Positions 48,936-60,620 of a stretch of 64,000 nucleotides of DNA are shown here, one piece after another (the stretch's first letter is position 1; every line of letters starts with the position of its first letter). The translations under genes and the position numbers were made by a program. The DNA is from Hippophae tibetana (lineage: Eukaryota > Streptophyta > Magnoliopsida > Rosales > Elaeagnaceae). The stretch spans positions 104,188,898 through 104,252,897 of the forward strand of contig CM072810.1 in the NCBI GenBank assembly GCA_037013495.1, written 5' to 3'. Under the pieces are notes generated by a model. The model was not told where the DNA came from. It ran no database searches and saw nothing but the letters and a program-made list of their open reading frames with translations.

Positions 48936-49620
48936 ACTTGAATTCTTATTGATAAACGTAAAGTAGGAGGCATCATTATTTTTTTGTTTTTCTTTTTTGG
49001 GGTGGGTATTGAAGGTTTGATGGAAGGTTTGACGGAAGAAGAGTATTATTCCTACAGTGCATGATCAGTTGATTTTGTTTGTACAATTGTGATCCTTCAT
49101 TATCTGGCATGAAGGGGATAAACAGTCGGGTCATGGAGGAGGAATTTTGGGGATCCTTAATTCATTCGTAGCGGTGTTTAGGGTAAAGTACTTCTTTCCC
49201 TTTCAAAGAGAGTTTTAAAAACATGATTAGTTAAATAGTCTTGAAGAAGCATAGCTACGAGGTTTTCTGTATTTTGGCATCCCCATGATTTTTGTAAATT
49301 AACGGATTCATACTCCGGTTATGCATACCGTTTCTTATTTCTTTGTCATGGATCCATTTCCCTTACCCCTTGTACACAGATAAGTCAGCATAATGCTCTT
49401 TCAAGTTGCTGCAATCTTTATGTCACCCAGGATAGTCACTCAATTCCTCCTAGCCAGGACGGTTTATTGAAGACTTGAAGTACAAGGATACGAGATGAAT
49501 CCAGATTTTCTTAGACGAAATATTGCTTTTTTTATCAGTGATATTTGACAAGCTAACACCTATTAAAGTAACTGTTGTAAATTAAGAATGAATGGATATA
49601 AACCCTTCAGTTTTATACAT
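48936..49620 (+). other. 3' UTR of the PHD/GNAT gene
   Basis: The sequence remains less AT-biased than the spacer beyond, and it has several T-rich tracts but no open frame. The polyadenylation site cannot be fixed. Confidence 0.4.
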
Positions 49621-52600
49621 ATAGAAAAATAGTTTTGTTCTCAATAATACTCTTGGGGGCGTTACACTTGTTGAGTTTTGTTGGTTCTGACTTCTGAGTA
49701 GTTAGGAAATCTTTTTTTTTAAATGTAGTTAGAAAATCACTTGAGAAAGCATTTACGGAATTACTTTTTCGTTTTGCTTTGTTAAATTACAAGTTATGTT
49801 TAGCCTTGGCTCTATGAATTTGTGACTCAAGTCACAAGTTTTAAATGCTAAGCAAGTATGATAAAAATATGTGCGTTTTCGGCCTTTTCTTGCTCCAATT
49901 CATTTTTTTACTACTATTTTGAGTTCATTTCACACCCCGAATACGAAACATACGTGTTGGACCATGGATGTTTTATTGCCTTATAGCATACCTTTTAAAA
50001 TTTTAAATAAACTAGTAAGAAATACGTATTTTATACATTAATTGTATTTTTTGGTTAATTTTTACAATAATTTCGAAATAAAAAATTAATTTTTTTAATA
50101 TTTTAAATTAATTGTGAAAATAATTTATTATGAAACATATATTTTTGAGTCAATTAGGGATCTATTATTATTAAAATTATTTATCCAAAAATTTTAGTGT
50201 TATTGAAAATGAATATGATTGTTAATTAAACTTTTTATGTTTTTAAATTATGTTTAACATGAGTATAAAATGTTTTAAGCAAACATGAAACTCAAAAGTA
50301 AAATCCTTAGTTTTATAAAAGTATGTTTATTAAAAGGTTCTTAACTTTAAAAAAAATATATAAAGGATAATAAATGTTATTACTTTAAACTATAAGGAAA
50401 TTTTGTTCAAAATTATTATGTTTATTAAAAGGTTCTTTAACTTTTTAAAAATATATATATATATATATAAAGAGTAATAAATGTTATTACTTTAAACTAT
50501 GAGGGCATTTTTGTTCAAAATTGTTATAGTTATGATTTGAATATATGTATATAATATAGATTAAAATGTCAAATGATATTACCACATAATTTTTGTTAAT
50601 ACAATAATAAAAAATATATTAATTATCTATTATACTTTTACATTTTTTTACTAAACTTTTCTACTCTTATATTTAGTTATATATTATTAATTAATAAAAA
50701 TTATATATTCTAGCAATAACTTGTCAATATCCCATCCTTAAAAAATCATTCATACAAATACAATTATTTTACACTATAAGGAAAAAAAATCCGTATCTAG
50801 TAAGAATTCCAATGCAAGTCACACTCCCCTGCTATTGCTTTTTGATTGAGCTTACAACTTACAATTTCCACTTTGATTTTGATTATCTCCTTATTTTTTT
50901 CGATCATTGTTTTTCTTTAACTTTTTATCTTAACTTTTTTTTATATCCAACACACATGATAAACTTATAATTATTAATATATTATATTTTTAAAATATTA
51001 TTTAAATTGACTAACACTTTAAGATTATATATTCCTTTTAGATTAAAAAATGATAAATAAAGAGATTTCCTTTTTGCCCTTCTTTTATTCATTATCAGTC
51101 TCTTATGATTGGCTTATAGAATCATAGTGCGCTCTCCAAAGTACGTACTCATCAACTAAAAGGTACGTGGGCGTGTATGTGTAATCTTACTAGTGATTAA
51201 TTTGATACATCATATATAATCAATTTTTTTCTAATTATATGTACCGAGTCTAATTTTGATATATATTATACCAATGTATCTATTTTTATTCAGATTAATC
51301 TTTATCATCATGTCTTGATTTTTAGATACATTATTTAACTATTTCTTAACGATTATACAGAAATTAACCTTATCACGACGAGTTATCTTAGATCAGAATC
51401 GTACACTTAATATTTGAATAATAACAAACACATAAAAAATATATTCTCGTGAAAAAAGTTATAATAAAATTTTAGAGTTAGTTTTCTATTTCATCTATAA
51501 GATGTCATGTAATATTGTTAATTAGCTTGACATTAAAAAATTATTTATCTACATTAAGTTATAAAAAAATATTATAATCAGTTTGAATTAAATGATATCA
51601 ATAAAATTCTAATTGTAATAATAATATTATATTCTTAAACAAATAACAATAGTATATATTTTTTCTATTAATTTAAGTGCATCACTTATAAGCCATTTAT
51701 TATTATATTTTCCTAAAAAAACCATCTACATTATATATTAGCTAAGAATATATAGTTAATTAAGATACCAATTGCAATCCATTCTCTAATTATATTTTTG
51801 AGACTCATATACCTGATTATAAATAGAAAAAACATATATGATTTAAGTTTAAAAAAAGTTACTTCTATGATTTATTAGCAAATCTTATAATAATAATAAT
51901 AAAAATAAAGAAACGTACCTTCCTAAGAAAATGATTATACTAACCACAAAAATAACATATCACATTTTAATTAACGAGATTTCTTATAAGTATTAATACA
52001 TTTTAACATATAACCTTATCTAATTATACGTGTATTAAATATATCATATCATTTAACATTCTTCAAAATTTTAATATTTTTAATAACAATTAATTATTTT
52101 TGAAATAATCAATTACAAACATGTTGACTTAATTAGAATTTTAAAAGAGTTCAATTATAAAATTATTTAATCACCATTTTTTAATATTTTTCTTATAAAA
52201 TTTAAGAAGTTACATATGCATATAATTATTTTGATTATTTTATTCACAATTTTAATATTTTTTTAACAAAAATTAATTATTTTTTAAAATAATAAAAAAA
52301 TGACTTAGTTATAAATCAAAAATAAAATTTTGAAAAGTTTCTTTTTGAATTATTTAATCACCCATTTATAAATCTATTTTTAAATATTTTTAATTAAAAA
52401 TATTTTTTTAGTAAAACAAATAATGTACATAATAACTTAATTATGAATTAAAAACTAGAATTCTAAAAGACTTTAGTTAAAATTATTTAAACACACATTC
52501 ATAATTTTCTTTTTCAATATTTTCAATTAAAAATAATTTTATTGAGATAATAAATAATATACATAATAACTTAATTAAGAATTAAAAACTAAAATTTAAA

Positions 52601-54890
52601 AAAAAATCAATTATAATTATTTATATAATCACACGTTAATATATTTATTTTTCAATATTTTTAATTAAAACTAATTATTTTAAATAATAAGTAACGGTCT
52701 TAATGACTAATAAAAAATTAAAAACTAAAATTCTAAAATATTTCAGTTATAATTATTTAATTATTCTTTCATAATTGTTTTTTATAAAATTAAAAAATTA
52801 TAGATTACATATAATTATTTTGATCATACTTCTTCAAAAAATTTATGTTAATTAAAATTATTTTTTTGGAATGATAAATAACAAATACAATGTCTTAATT
52901 ATGAATTAAAAACTAGAATTTCAAAATACTTTGATTATGATTATTTAATCACTCGTTTGATAAAATATTAAAATTTATAGATTACATATAATTATTTTAG
53001 TTATACTTCTTCAAAAAAATTATGTTTTTAATTAAAATTAATTCTTTTTGAAATAATAAATAACAATCATTAAAAACAAGAATTTTAAAAGACTTTTGTT
53101 TGAATTAATAATCATGATTTGATAAATTTCTTTTATATAAAATCAAAATAATTACACATTGGATATTGTTATTTCAATTAAAATTCTTTTAAATTTTATG
53201 TTATTAATTAAAATTAATTATTAACAAAATAATAAATAATGATATAATTACTTAGTTAAAGATGAAGAGTTAAAATCGCAAATGTTTTTAGTTTTGATTA
53301 TTTAATCACACTTTTTTAATTTTTTTTATAAAATTAAAATAGTTACAGATCATATAGTTATTTTGATATATATTTGATATTCTCATTCCAACAATAATAA
53401 TTATTATATATCTTGCTTACTAGATAATATGATAATGATTTTTTTTATTTTTTCAAATTTATTATCATATTATTTGATGATTTTTATATCAAATGATATT
53501 TAATATAATTTAAATCTGGTTGGAAACAAGGGATTAAGATTTTATTTGATAATATAAGAATACAAAATGTGTGAAGAGTGATAGAAATGTTTGATCCCAA
53601 AATTTTTATGAAATTATTTTTTATTTACTTTATAATGTATAACTTTTAATCTAATATGAAAAAAGAAATTATTAAATTAGTTATGTTCAAATTTTCATTT
53701 GTTTCACAATGTTTTTAATAATTATAAATTTTATACTTTTATAATTTATGAGTATTTCTTAGTTTTATTTATGTTACATATTTTATATGTTATTTGTAAG
53801 CATTGATCATGGAAAATATCTTATTTATTTATTGTGGTTGTCTGTTATAGTATTATTTTCATAGTAATAAAATATCACTATTGAAAGTAAACTGTTTATT
53901 ATGTATTTATAAAATTAATAATTATTTTCAAAATTTATTTAAAATATAATAACAAAAACATATTATTATAAATAAAATTATTTTTTATTACTAATAATAA
54001 TAAATAGTTAGGTATCATATACTAATTGATTTTATTATTATTTATAATTTTAATACTAACATAGCTAATTATATAGTTATAAATAAATGAGGTTAATATG
54101 TCACAAACAGACTTAAAATATCAGAGTAATTTTATACAAAATTATGGGACATTTTTTAAATTACCTTGAGGTTTGCTATATCTTTAGTTATGCTCCTGGG
54201 GATCATTAAATATCACAAATGCTCTTGTGTGTTAACGGTGTTAATACTCCATCCAGTATTACTGTTTCTGTTTGAATTTTACTATTTATTAGTGTTTGAT
54301 TTTTACTATTCCTTGGCTACGATACCATTTTCTAAAGGATCAATACAATATTTAAGATTTTTAATTTGGAGTTAAAAATGACCTATTTGACGGCCTTTGT
54401 ATATTGGTTGGTGATAATAAATTATTTAAAAAAATTATTATTTTCCTATATAAATCTAATTTTCTTCTGTATTCACTACAATTGCATAGTATGTTATGTT
54501 CTTCATTATGTTGGTTACTTAATTCCAATCCCGATTCTATTAATTGTCTTTTAAAATTAAAAATTACTCTTTAATTTGTTAAATCTAATAATTCTAATTT
54601 ATGTACTAATGATTCGATATTCATATTTTTAATTGTTTAAATCTTATTTTCCTGTTTTAAAGATATTATACCTTGTTATAAGTGAATAATTCAACAATCA
54701 AGATCCTTAATTAGCTTAAATCTATAATCATCATACCTGAATTTAATGGGTCCACCACGGTCTTCCCTTCTGTTCGTCTTCTTTTGTTACACCTGTTATG
54801 CCTCAGCTTTGCTCACACCTCAACACCCTTTCTGGTAATGGTGAGCTTTCTGCATCCATACATGAATGGTGTCCAATAGTTGGCTTACCA
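49621..54890. other. AT-rich intergenic spacer
   Basis: No gene is supported. It includes a degenerate tandem array (52080-53420), a (TA)n tract near 50449-50468, and at 54120-54420 a degenerate repeat with the phrase TGAGGTTTGCTATATCTTTA. That stretch resembles common plant dispersed repeats. The open frames at 54166-54554 have no recognisable protein features. Confidence 0.6.
52080..53420. repeat. Degenerate AT-rich tandem array, unit about 130-180 bp, 8-9 copies
   Basis: A recurring module begins AATTAAAA(A/T)TAATT and continues with a TTT-rich stretch, AATAATAAATAA, CTTAATTA(A/T)GAATTAAAAAC, TAGAATT(C/T)(T/A)AAA, an AGT(T/A)ATAATTATTTAAT core and CAC before the next AATTAAAA. Module starts fall near 52090, 52270, 52392, 52527, 52665, 52849, 53029 and 53207. 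The units are strongly diverged in sequence and length. Confidence 0.65.
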
Positions 54891-54894
54891 GAGA

Positions 54895-55115
54895 AGAGTA
54901 ATAGAACTCCATTTTATTCAAAATATAATAATTATTACAACTTAAGGCTAACTTAGAACCTTGAAAGGGTTACTTAGCCGCTCATAGTTACTGGGTACAA
55001 CATTATTGGGTTTGGGTTTTCTAGAGAGGTTTTCTCTGGTAGAGTATTTCAGAGTAGAGAGTTCTGGATTTTTTCTGTGTGTTTTGTTATGATAATAAGA
55101 GTTCCTTTTATAGAA
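54895..55115 (-). promoter_or_regulatory. Pregenomic-RNA promoter and polyadenylation signal of the pararetrovirus
   Basis: On the minus strand TCTATAAAAGGAACTC provides a TATA box (55112-55106) about 180 bp past the end of the viroplasmin frame, with transcription start expected near 55080. AATAAA follows at 54918-54913, about 165 nt downstream. A polyadenylation signal just after the start site is typical of caulimovirid terminally redundant RNA. This is the right position for the intergenic promoter in the genome map. Confidence 0.65.
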
Positions 55116-55290
55116 TAAGGAATCCTTGTTTACAAGACTAAAATTATTATTTTACCCTTGCTTTAATAATTATTCTCCTTTTCCTTTTTAAAGGATAACC
55201 ATTACTTTTTTCGTTGGCATATGCTGCCGACTAAGATGTGAGGTCTACATTTTTATTTCCTTTGTAGTCTTTTACCAACAATTGCTTTTC

Positions 55291-58200
55291 TTATTCTTCT
55301 TTGTCATTTTCTGCCGACGATTCCTTTGATGACGTTGATGATGACACATCTTCATCTTCTCTATCTTTGATGCAGAGAATGCATCTATGGTCTTTGGTGG
55401 CTTTTTTGGCATAAAAGCAAAATACCTTCTTGGTTTCTTGACCAATCTCTAGGTTGTTGCAATTAAAATTGGTTTCATATTTGGTGATTTTTTCACCATC
55501 TTCTTCTGACAGAGTCATGCTGCTGTGAGAAATGATAATAACTTTACTAGTTGAATAATTTACTTTAATCTCAGCAGAATTGTCAATCTTTTTGAGTTCA
55601 TAGTAAATTTGACTTAGCATTTGTCCTCTTAATACACAGAGTTCTTCTGTGTTAAATTCCTTTTCTGGAAGTTCCCTTGGTTTGGGAACCTCTCTGTTTG
55701 TGTTAGAAATCCCTATTTTGATGAAGTGGTAGGGACTAATACTTCCTTCTGTATTCTAGTCCATTAATGAACTAAAAAATCTAAGATAAATAGGTTTATT
55801 ACCTGTTTTAATTTTTCTTCGAAAATTCTTAATTGCTCTTTTAAAATTTTCTGGAAAATAATTTAATTCACTTAAATTAATTCCTGGATATATATTTTCT
55901 ATTAATCCTGCATGAAATGCTTTATACACAAAAATTGGATCAACTCCTTCCAATATATTGAATTTACTACCTGCATGAAATTTCTTGTCTGTAGTATAGA
56001 ATTTCATATCTTTAATATGTTCTTGGGTAGATTTTCGGGCTAAATTATAGAGATTTAACCATTGTGGTTTGCTGAGATTTTTGTATTGGTCTTTTTCATC
56101 TTCAATGACTGGCGTAGTTCTAGGAGATGTCTCCCTGAATAATACTGAATGTTTTGTTATTTTTGATGTCTCTGGTGGAGATGTTTCTCTAAATAGCACT
56201 ATAGGCCTTGCTATTTTCCCAAGATTTGTCAATCTGCTTGGAATTGTTGGTTGTTGTTGTAGTACCTCAGAATAATTTCTTACTATCTCCTCTGGAGTTA
56301 TTAGTTTTGGTGTTTTGTAGTTGGCATAACTATCTTCTGCTTCTATCCTGTTGGTGAAGGCTCTATGAGTTACTCCACTAATTCCTAGAATAGATTTGTT
56401 GGTTTCTGCCCAGTTATTATAAATTCCTGGTTTTGGGCCATTATAGACCACATAAACTTTTTTTTGTTCTTCTTTTTCTGCTTCATCTGCCCAATTGGGT
56501 TTAGAAGTTTTTTGTGAACTGTTAGGTTCTTCCTTTTTTAACAGAGATTCCTCATTTGAGGTTCTGCTTTCTAGAGGTTGTTTTGAACAATTAAGTTCTT
56601 CCTATTTTATTCCTGTCTCCTTAAGAGATTTCTCGAGATATAGCAACTCGAGTTGTTCCTGTAGGATTTTTATCTCCTTTTCTTTTATCTTGATCTTAAT
56701 ATCAAGATGTTTCATTCCTGCAATCATAAAAATAGTTAGAGGTGCTAATTCTCTGGTAAGAGCATCAGCTAAGCTATTTTTATGTCTTGGAAGATGTTCA
56801 ACATCAAAATTGTAATGGTTGAACCATTGTTGCCATCTGATTAGTCTTCCTTGTTTATAATCTCCTGCAATATTAGTTCTTAAGAAATAGCCAAAATTCT
56901 TGTTATCTGTCCTAATAGTGAATCTAGAACTTATAACATATATTTCAAATTTCTTAATAGCTTTTTTAACAACTAAGTATTATTTTTCATTACTATGATA
57001 ATTTAATTCTGGCCCTTGGAAAGACCCTGATGTGTATCTGCAAAGATATTCATCTTTGTCATCTAGTCTTGCTTTAAGGACTGCTCCCCAATATTCTTGT
57101 GAAGCATCTGTTTCAATTATCATTTTATCATCTGGTCCTGGATGGTATAAAGTTGGTAAATTTTTTATTTTTGCCTTTACTTTATCTATATATAGAGTAT
57201 CTTCTTCTGTCCATTTCCAGACATGATCTTTTTTCAATTTTGCTTGTAATGGTTTTCTCATTTCTGCAAGTTTCTTGATATAGGCTTCTGCATATGTTAA
57301 GCATCCTAAAAATCTTTGTAATTGGTTTTTATCTTTTAATTCACTAGGAAAACCTTGAATATTATTTAATATATGAGGTTGTAGATTATGTTTTCCATTT
57401 TCAATTTCCAATCCTAAGTATTTGATTTTTTGCTGAGCAAGTACTGCTTTCTTTTCATAGAGTACAATGCCTTCTTTTCTACATTCTTGTAATATATTGA
57501 TAATATCCAAATAATGTTTATTTAATTCATTACTGAAAACCAAAATATCATCTATGTAAACACAACAAATATCTTGTAATTTTTTTAAAATGTTATCCAT
57601 ATATCTTTGAAAAATACCTGGAGCTTGTTTTAATCCAAATGGTATAACCGTCCATTAGAATTGTTCTTGGGGGCAACTGAATGCCGTTAATTTTTGGGAT
57701 TCTTCATCCAATCTTATTTGCCAAAATCCACTTTTGTAATCAAAACTTGAGAAATATTTCTTTCCTTTTATTAATGATAGTAGTTCTTCCTTTTTTGGAA
57801 TGAAGTATCCATCATCAATGGTTTCTTTATTTAATGCTTTAAAGTTTATTACCATTCTCTTTTTTCCTCTTTTTTTCTCATCTTTTTTTTCAACTAAAAA
57901 TGTTGGACTAGAGTGAGGTGAATTACTTGGTATTATGACTTTTAATTCCAAAAGTTCTTCAATTTTTTTTTCAAATTCAATCATTTCTTCTGGAGTATAA
58001 ATCATTGGTTTTACTCTTATGACCTTGTTAGGATCTCTTAATTCTATTTTGACTCTTGTTTTAGTTTTATTTATTTTTGTATCCAAAGTATTTTCTGAAC
58101 TGATTGTTTTTAATAGTCTTTTAATGCTTGTTAGGGCTTTATCTTCCTGTATTTCATTAAGAAAATAGTTTTGTTTTTCTTCTATATCTAATGAAATATT

Positions 58201-58710
58201 TTCTAAACAGGGTTTCTGTTTTTGTTGGTCTTCCATCTCACCACATTTTCGCTTTTTATGTTGTTGCATAAAAGTTGGGTTGGAGACAGTTAGAGCTTTT
58301 TTTACTTTAGAGACATATATTGTATCTCCTTATAAAGTTGTAAGACTTATTTTATCAGAATGTTGTGTAAAAGGTTGGTATAAATTTAAGAAATTATTTA
58401 CTATTAACAAGTCTACACTTGTTTCTTGTTGATATATTGTAGGAATATGAAAGTTTTCTCCTCATATTATTATATCAGTATCTTTTAATACTTGATTAAG
58501 TTTTATTGTAGTATTATTAGCAATTCTTACAATCAAATATTTTGGTGCTTGTTTTCGGTTGTCCTCTGGAAATACATATTTACTGGCTACACACATACTA
58601 GCTCATGTATCTATATATGCATGTAAGTGGTAAGTGTTATAACTTTTAAATTTTAGTCCTACCATAATGTAAGTACTATTTGGATTTGTAATACTATACA
58701 AATCATTCAT
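55291..58710 (-). pseudogene. Pararetroviral protease-RT-RNase H-viroplasmin frame, one frame with seven stops
   Basis: The ATG at 58710 overlaps the coat-protein stop by 8 bases. One frame of 1139 codons runs to 55291 with no frameshift. The aspartic protease site is cut by TGA at 58605-58603, where the triad glycine codon should be. Other stops are TGA 58464, TAA 58332, TAA 57657, TAA 56982, TAG 56604 and TAG 55758 (first base). The RT palm motif YIDDILVFS is intact near 57.55 kb. RNase H shows IIETDASQEYWGAVLKA, then RTDNKNFGYF and RHKNSLADALTR. A Lys/Glu-rich coiled coil (KIKEKEIKILQEQLEL) follows directly. Next is a viroplasmin/TAV-type domain with YNGPKPGIYNNW and THRAFTNRIEAEDSY near 56.4 kb. 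The end has a Cys/His cluster (CFYAKKATKDHRCILC). No stop separates RNase H from the coiled coil. Confidence 0.85.
55756..56451 (-). pseudogene. Viroplasmin/transactivator-like domain of the pararetrovirus (open segment)
   Basis: This is the longest open stretch of the TAV-like part, 231 codons, ending at TAG 55758-55756. The domain resembles the viroplasmin fold found in caulimovirus inclusion-body/transactivator proteins and in eukaryotic RNase H1 N-termini, marked by GPKPGIY followed by a Trp. In caulimoviruses the protein allows reinitiation on polycistronic RNA and builds virus factories. Here it shares the frame with the polymerase. No ATG precedes it between the TAG at 56604 and this domain. 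Confidence 0.8.
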
Positions 58711-60218
58711 TTTCTGATGAAGAATATTCCTGATCTGAATGTTCATATTCTGAGTCAGTTATTTCTTCTTCAGTTTCTTCTAATAGATAAATATTATAAG
58801 TATCATCTATATCAGATTCTTCAATTGGTTCTAATTCCATTTTGAAAGCTTCTTCTAAGATTTTTGTTTTCTGTAAAAATTCCTTTTAAATTATTTTTTA
58901 TGTTAAAGTCTATTTGGACATTCATTTGCATAATGTCCTTCCTCATTACAAATCCAACATCTGCATTTCTTTTTTCCTGAAGGGCAATAATTCCTTTTTT
59001 CAAAAGGTTTATAAACTTTTTTTCTAAAATATATTTTCTTGTAGTTTTCTTTATTGAATCTCTTTTTATATTTTTGGAAATTTTGTTCTAAATTTATATT
59101 TTTTAAATCTTTTATATTTTTATATATTTTTGTTTATAAGATTTTATATTGCATCCATATTTTCCTGGCATTCTAAAATCTCTTGTATCACAACAAATTT
59201 TATTATTTCCTCTTATTTGTTTATATTCTTTTCTTTCTTGGCATTTTATAATGATCCAATTTCTAAGACTTCTTATTCTTCCTCCTAGAGTATCAGGTAT
59301 AGTTTCTCTATTCCTTTGTTCCCAATTTTCTGTTAAAGTTTTATATAATGTTCCAGGTAATTTTTGAAAAAACATTTCTTTATAGATTGTTTGAATAGAG
59401 GGTGATAATTTATGGTAATACATTTCATATTTACAAATAAAAGAATCTATATAACACATGTTACAAATTTCCATATTTGTTAGATGTCATTTAGCTTCAT
59501 TGATTTCATTTTCACTGGATTCAGTGATAGTCCTTCCTTTATCTTCCCCAATAAATTCTTTGTATATTTCATTTATTACTGTATCTAAGTATTCTCTTCC
59601 TGTGGAAGCATTTCCTTGCATTAATAAATGTTGTTGATATGTTAAGTTTGAAAACCAAACTTTTACATTTCCTGTCATTTTATGTGTTATAAGCACTCTA
59701 CGAGTTGAAGGATTTGTTTGAGTAGTTGGAGAAGTTTGTATGAGAACGCTCATTCCACTAGACCATTCATCTAAAAAAAATTTCATATCTCTTATACAAT
59801 CTAAGTTTAAAAATTCAGATTTATAATTACCATGGAGTTTAAACTCTGGTGGAATACTACTTCTAGTTCCCCAATGCAACCTTTCCTCCATTTTAGGTGG
59901 TTTTCTTCTTCTATATGTAGTATCAGGTTGTTCTGATCTTTGTATATTTCTCTCTTCCCTATGTGGGTCAGATGTTTCTTCTTGGTAAGGGACTGGTAAT
60001 GAAATTGGTTTCATATGACCTTTTGGGGTCATATTTTCTGGTTTTGAATCAGTTTCACTGATTATTGTCATATCATCTTCTTCTTTGTTAGTACAAAGTT
60101 TTCCAATATAATGTTCTTCTATTTCTTCATTGGTTAATGTCAATAATTTCACCAATGCTTCTATATCCCTATTTTCAGGGTTCATAAATTCTTTTTCTAA
60201 TTTCTTTCTATATTCCAT
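58703..60218 (-). pseudogene. Pararetroviral coat protein, with a stop and frameshifts
   Basis: The ATG at 60218 opens 243 codons with an acidic N-terminus and then a basic, proline-rich stretch, ended by TGA at 59489-59487. The same frame resumes and carries the capsid core (SIQTIYKEMFFQKLPGTLY, IPDTLGGRIRSLRNWI) to 59112. A further frame holds the zinc knuckle [14 protein letters not shown] at 58959-58918. A third frame holds a Glu/Asp-rich tail (EESDIDDTYNIYLLEETEEE) ending TGA at 58705-58703. Thus one stop and at least two frameshifts (near 59.12-59.14 kb and 58.89-58.91 kb) break the gene. The order basic region, capsid core, zinc knuckle, acidic tail matches caulimovirid coat proteins. 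Confidence 0.85.
58918..58959 (-). other. Coat-protein zinc knuckle CX2CX4HX4C
   Basis: The reading [14 protein letters not shown] lies in a different frame from the preceding capsid core, and the spacing is exact. It is preceded by a Lys/Arg-rich stretch, as usual for nucleic-acid-binding retroelement capsids. Confidence 0.9.
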
Positions 60219-60620
60219 TAATTTGGAATTATTTCTTTATTCTTAGATTGTTCCTCATTTTTTCTTTTCTCATTTTTAGGAATCAAAGAATCTGATTTCC
60301 TTGGTGGTTCTTCTTTCAATCCTTCTAAAGGATCGTATTTATGATCTATTTTTAGATTGTATACATCTTTCCTTAATTCTGAAAATTCTTTATGCATATT
60401 TTGTTGTAGTTTATTACAACCATACTCTTTTATTTCCTTTAATAGTTCTCCTTGTATATCTATTATTTCTTTTAAATATTTTGTGTTTGATTCCTGGACT
60501 AGATCCATTTCCTCTGTTAATAATTGTATAGTTTCAAATAATATTGCTTGATTTTTTGCCACACTTACTAGGCTTCCATTTATTTCTAAATGTATATTTT
60601 TTTATTTTTTCTTTAAACAT
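60218..60620 (-). pseudogene. Small coiled-coil ORF of the pararetrovirus (ORF II-like), frameshifted at its 5' end
   Basis: The frame 60562-60218 encodes about 114 residues, rich in Glu, Lys and Leu and consistent with a coiled coil, ending in a Lys-rich tail. The ATG overlapping the movement-protein stop (60620-60618) is out of frame with it. The two frames meet in an A-rich run at about 60583-60610, so a one-base indel is likely. Its stop at 60218-60220 overlaps the coat-protein ATG as TAATG. Small ORFs in this position in caulimoviruses have roles such as aphid transmission or virion association. I do not assign a function here. Confidence 0.6.

Noticed and set aside
54166..54554. Two short open frames left of the pararetrovirus
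   Set aside because: They encode hydrophobic low-complexity peptides in a degenerate dispersed repeat. No splice context or homology was recognised.
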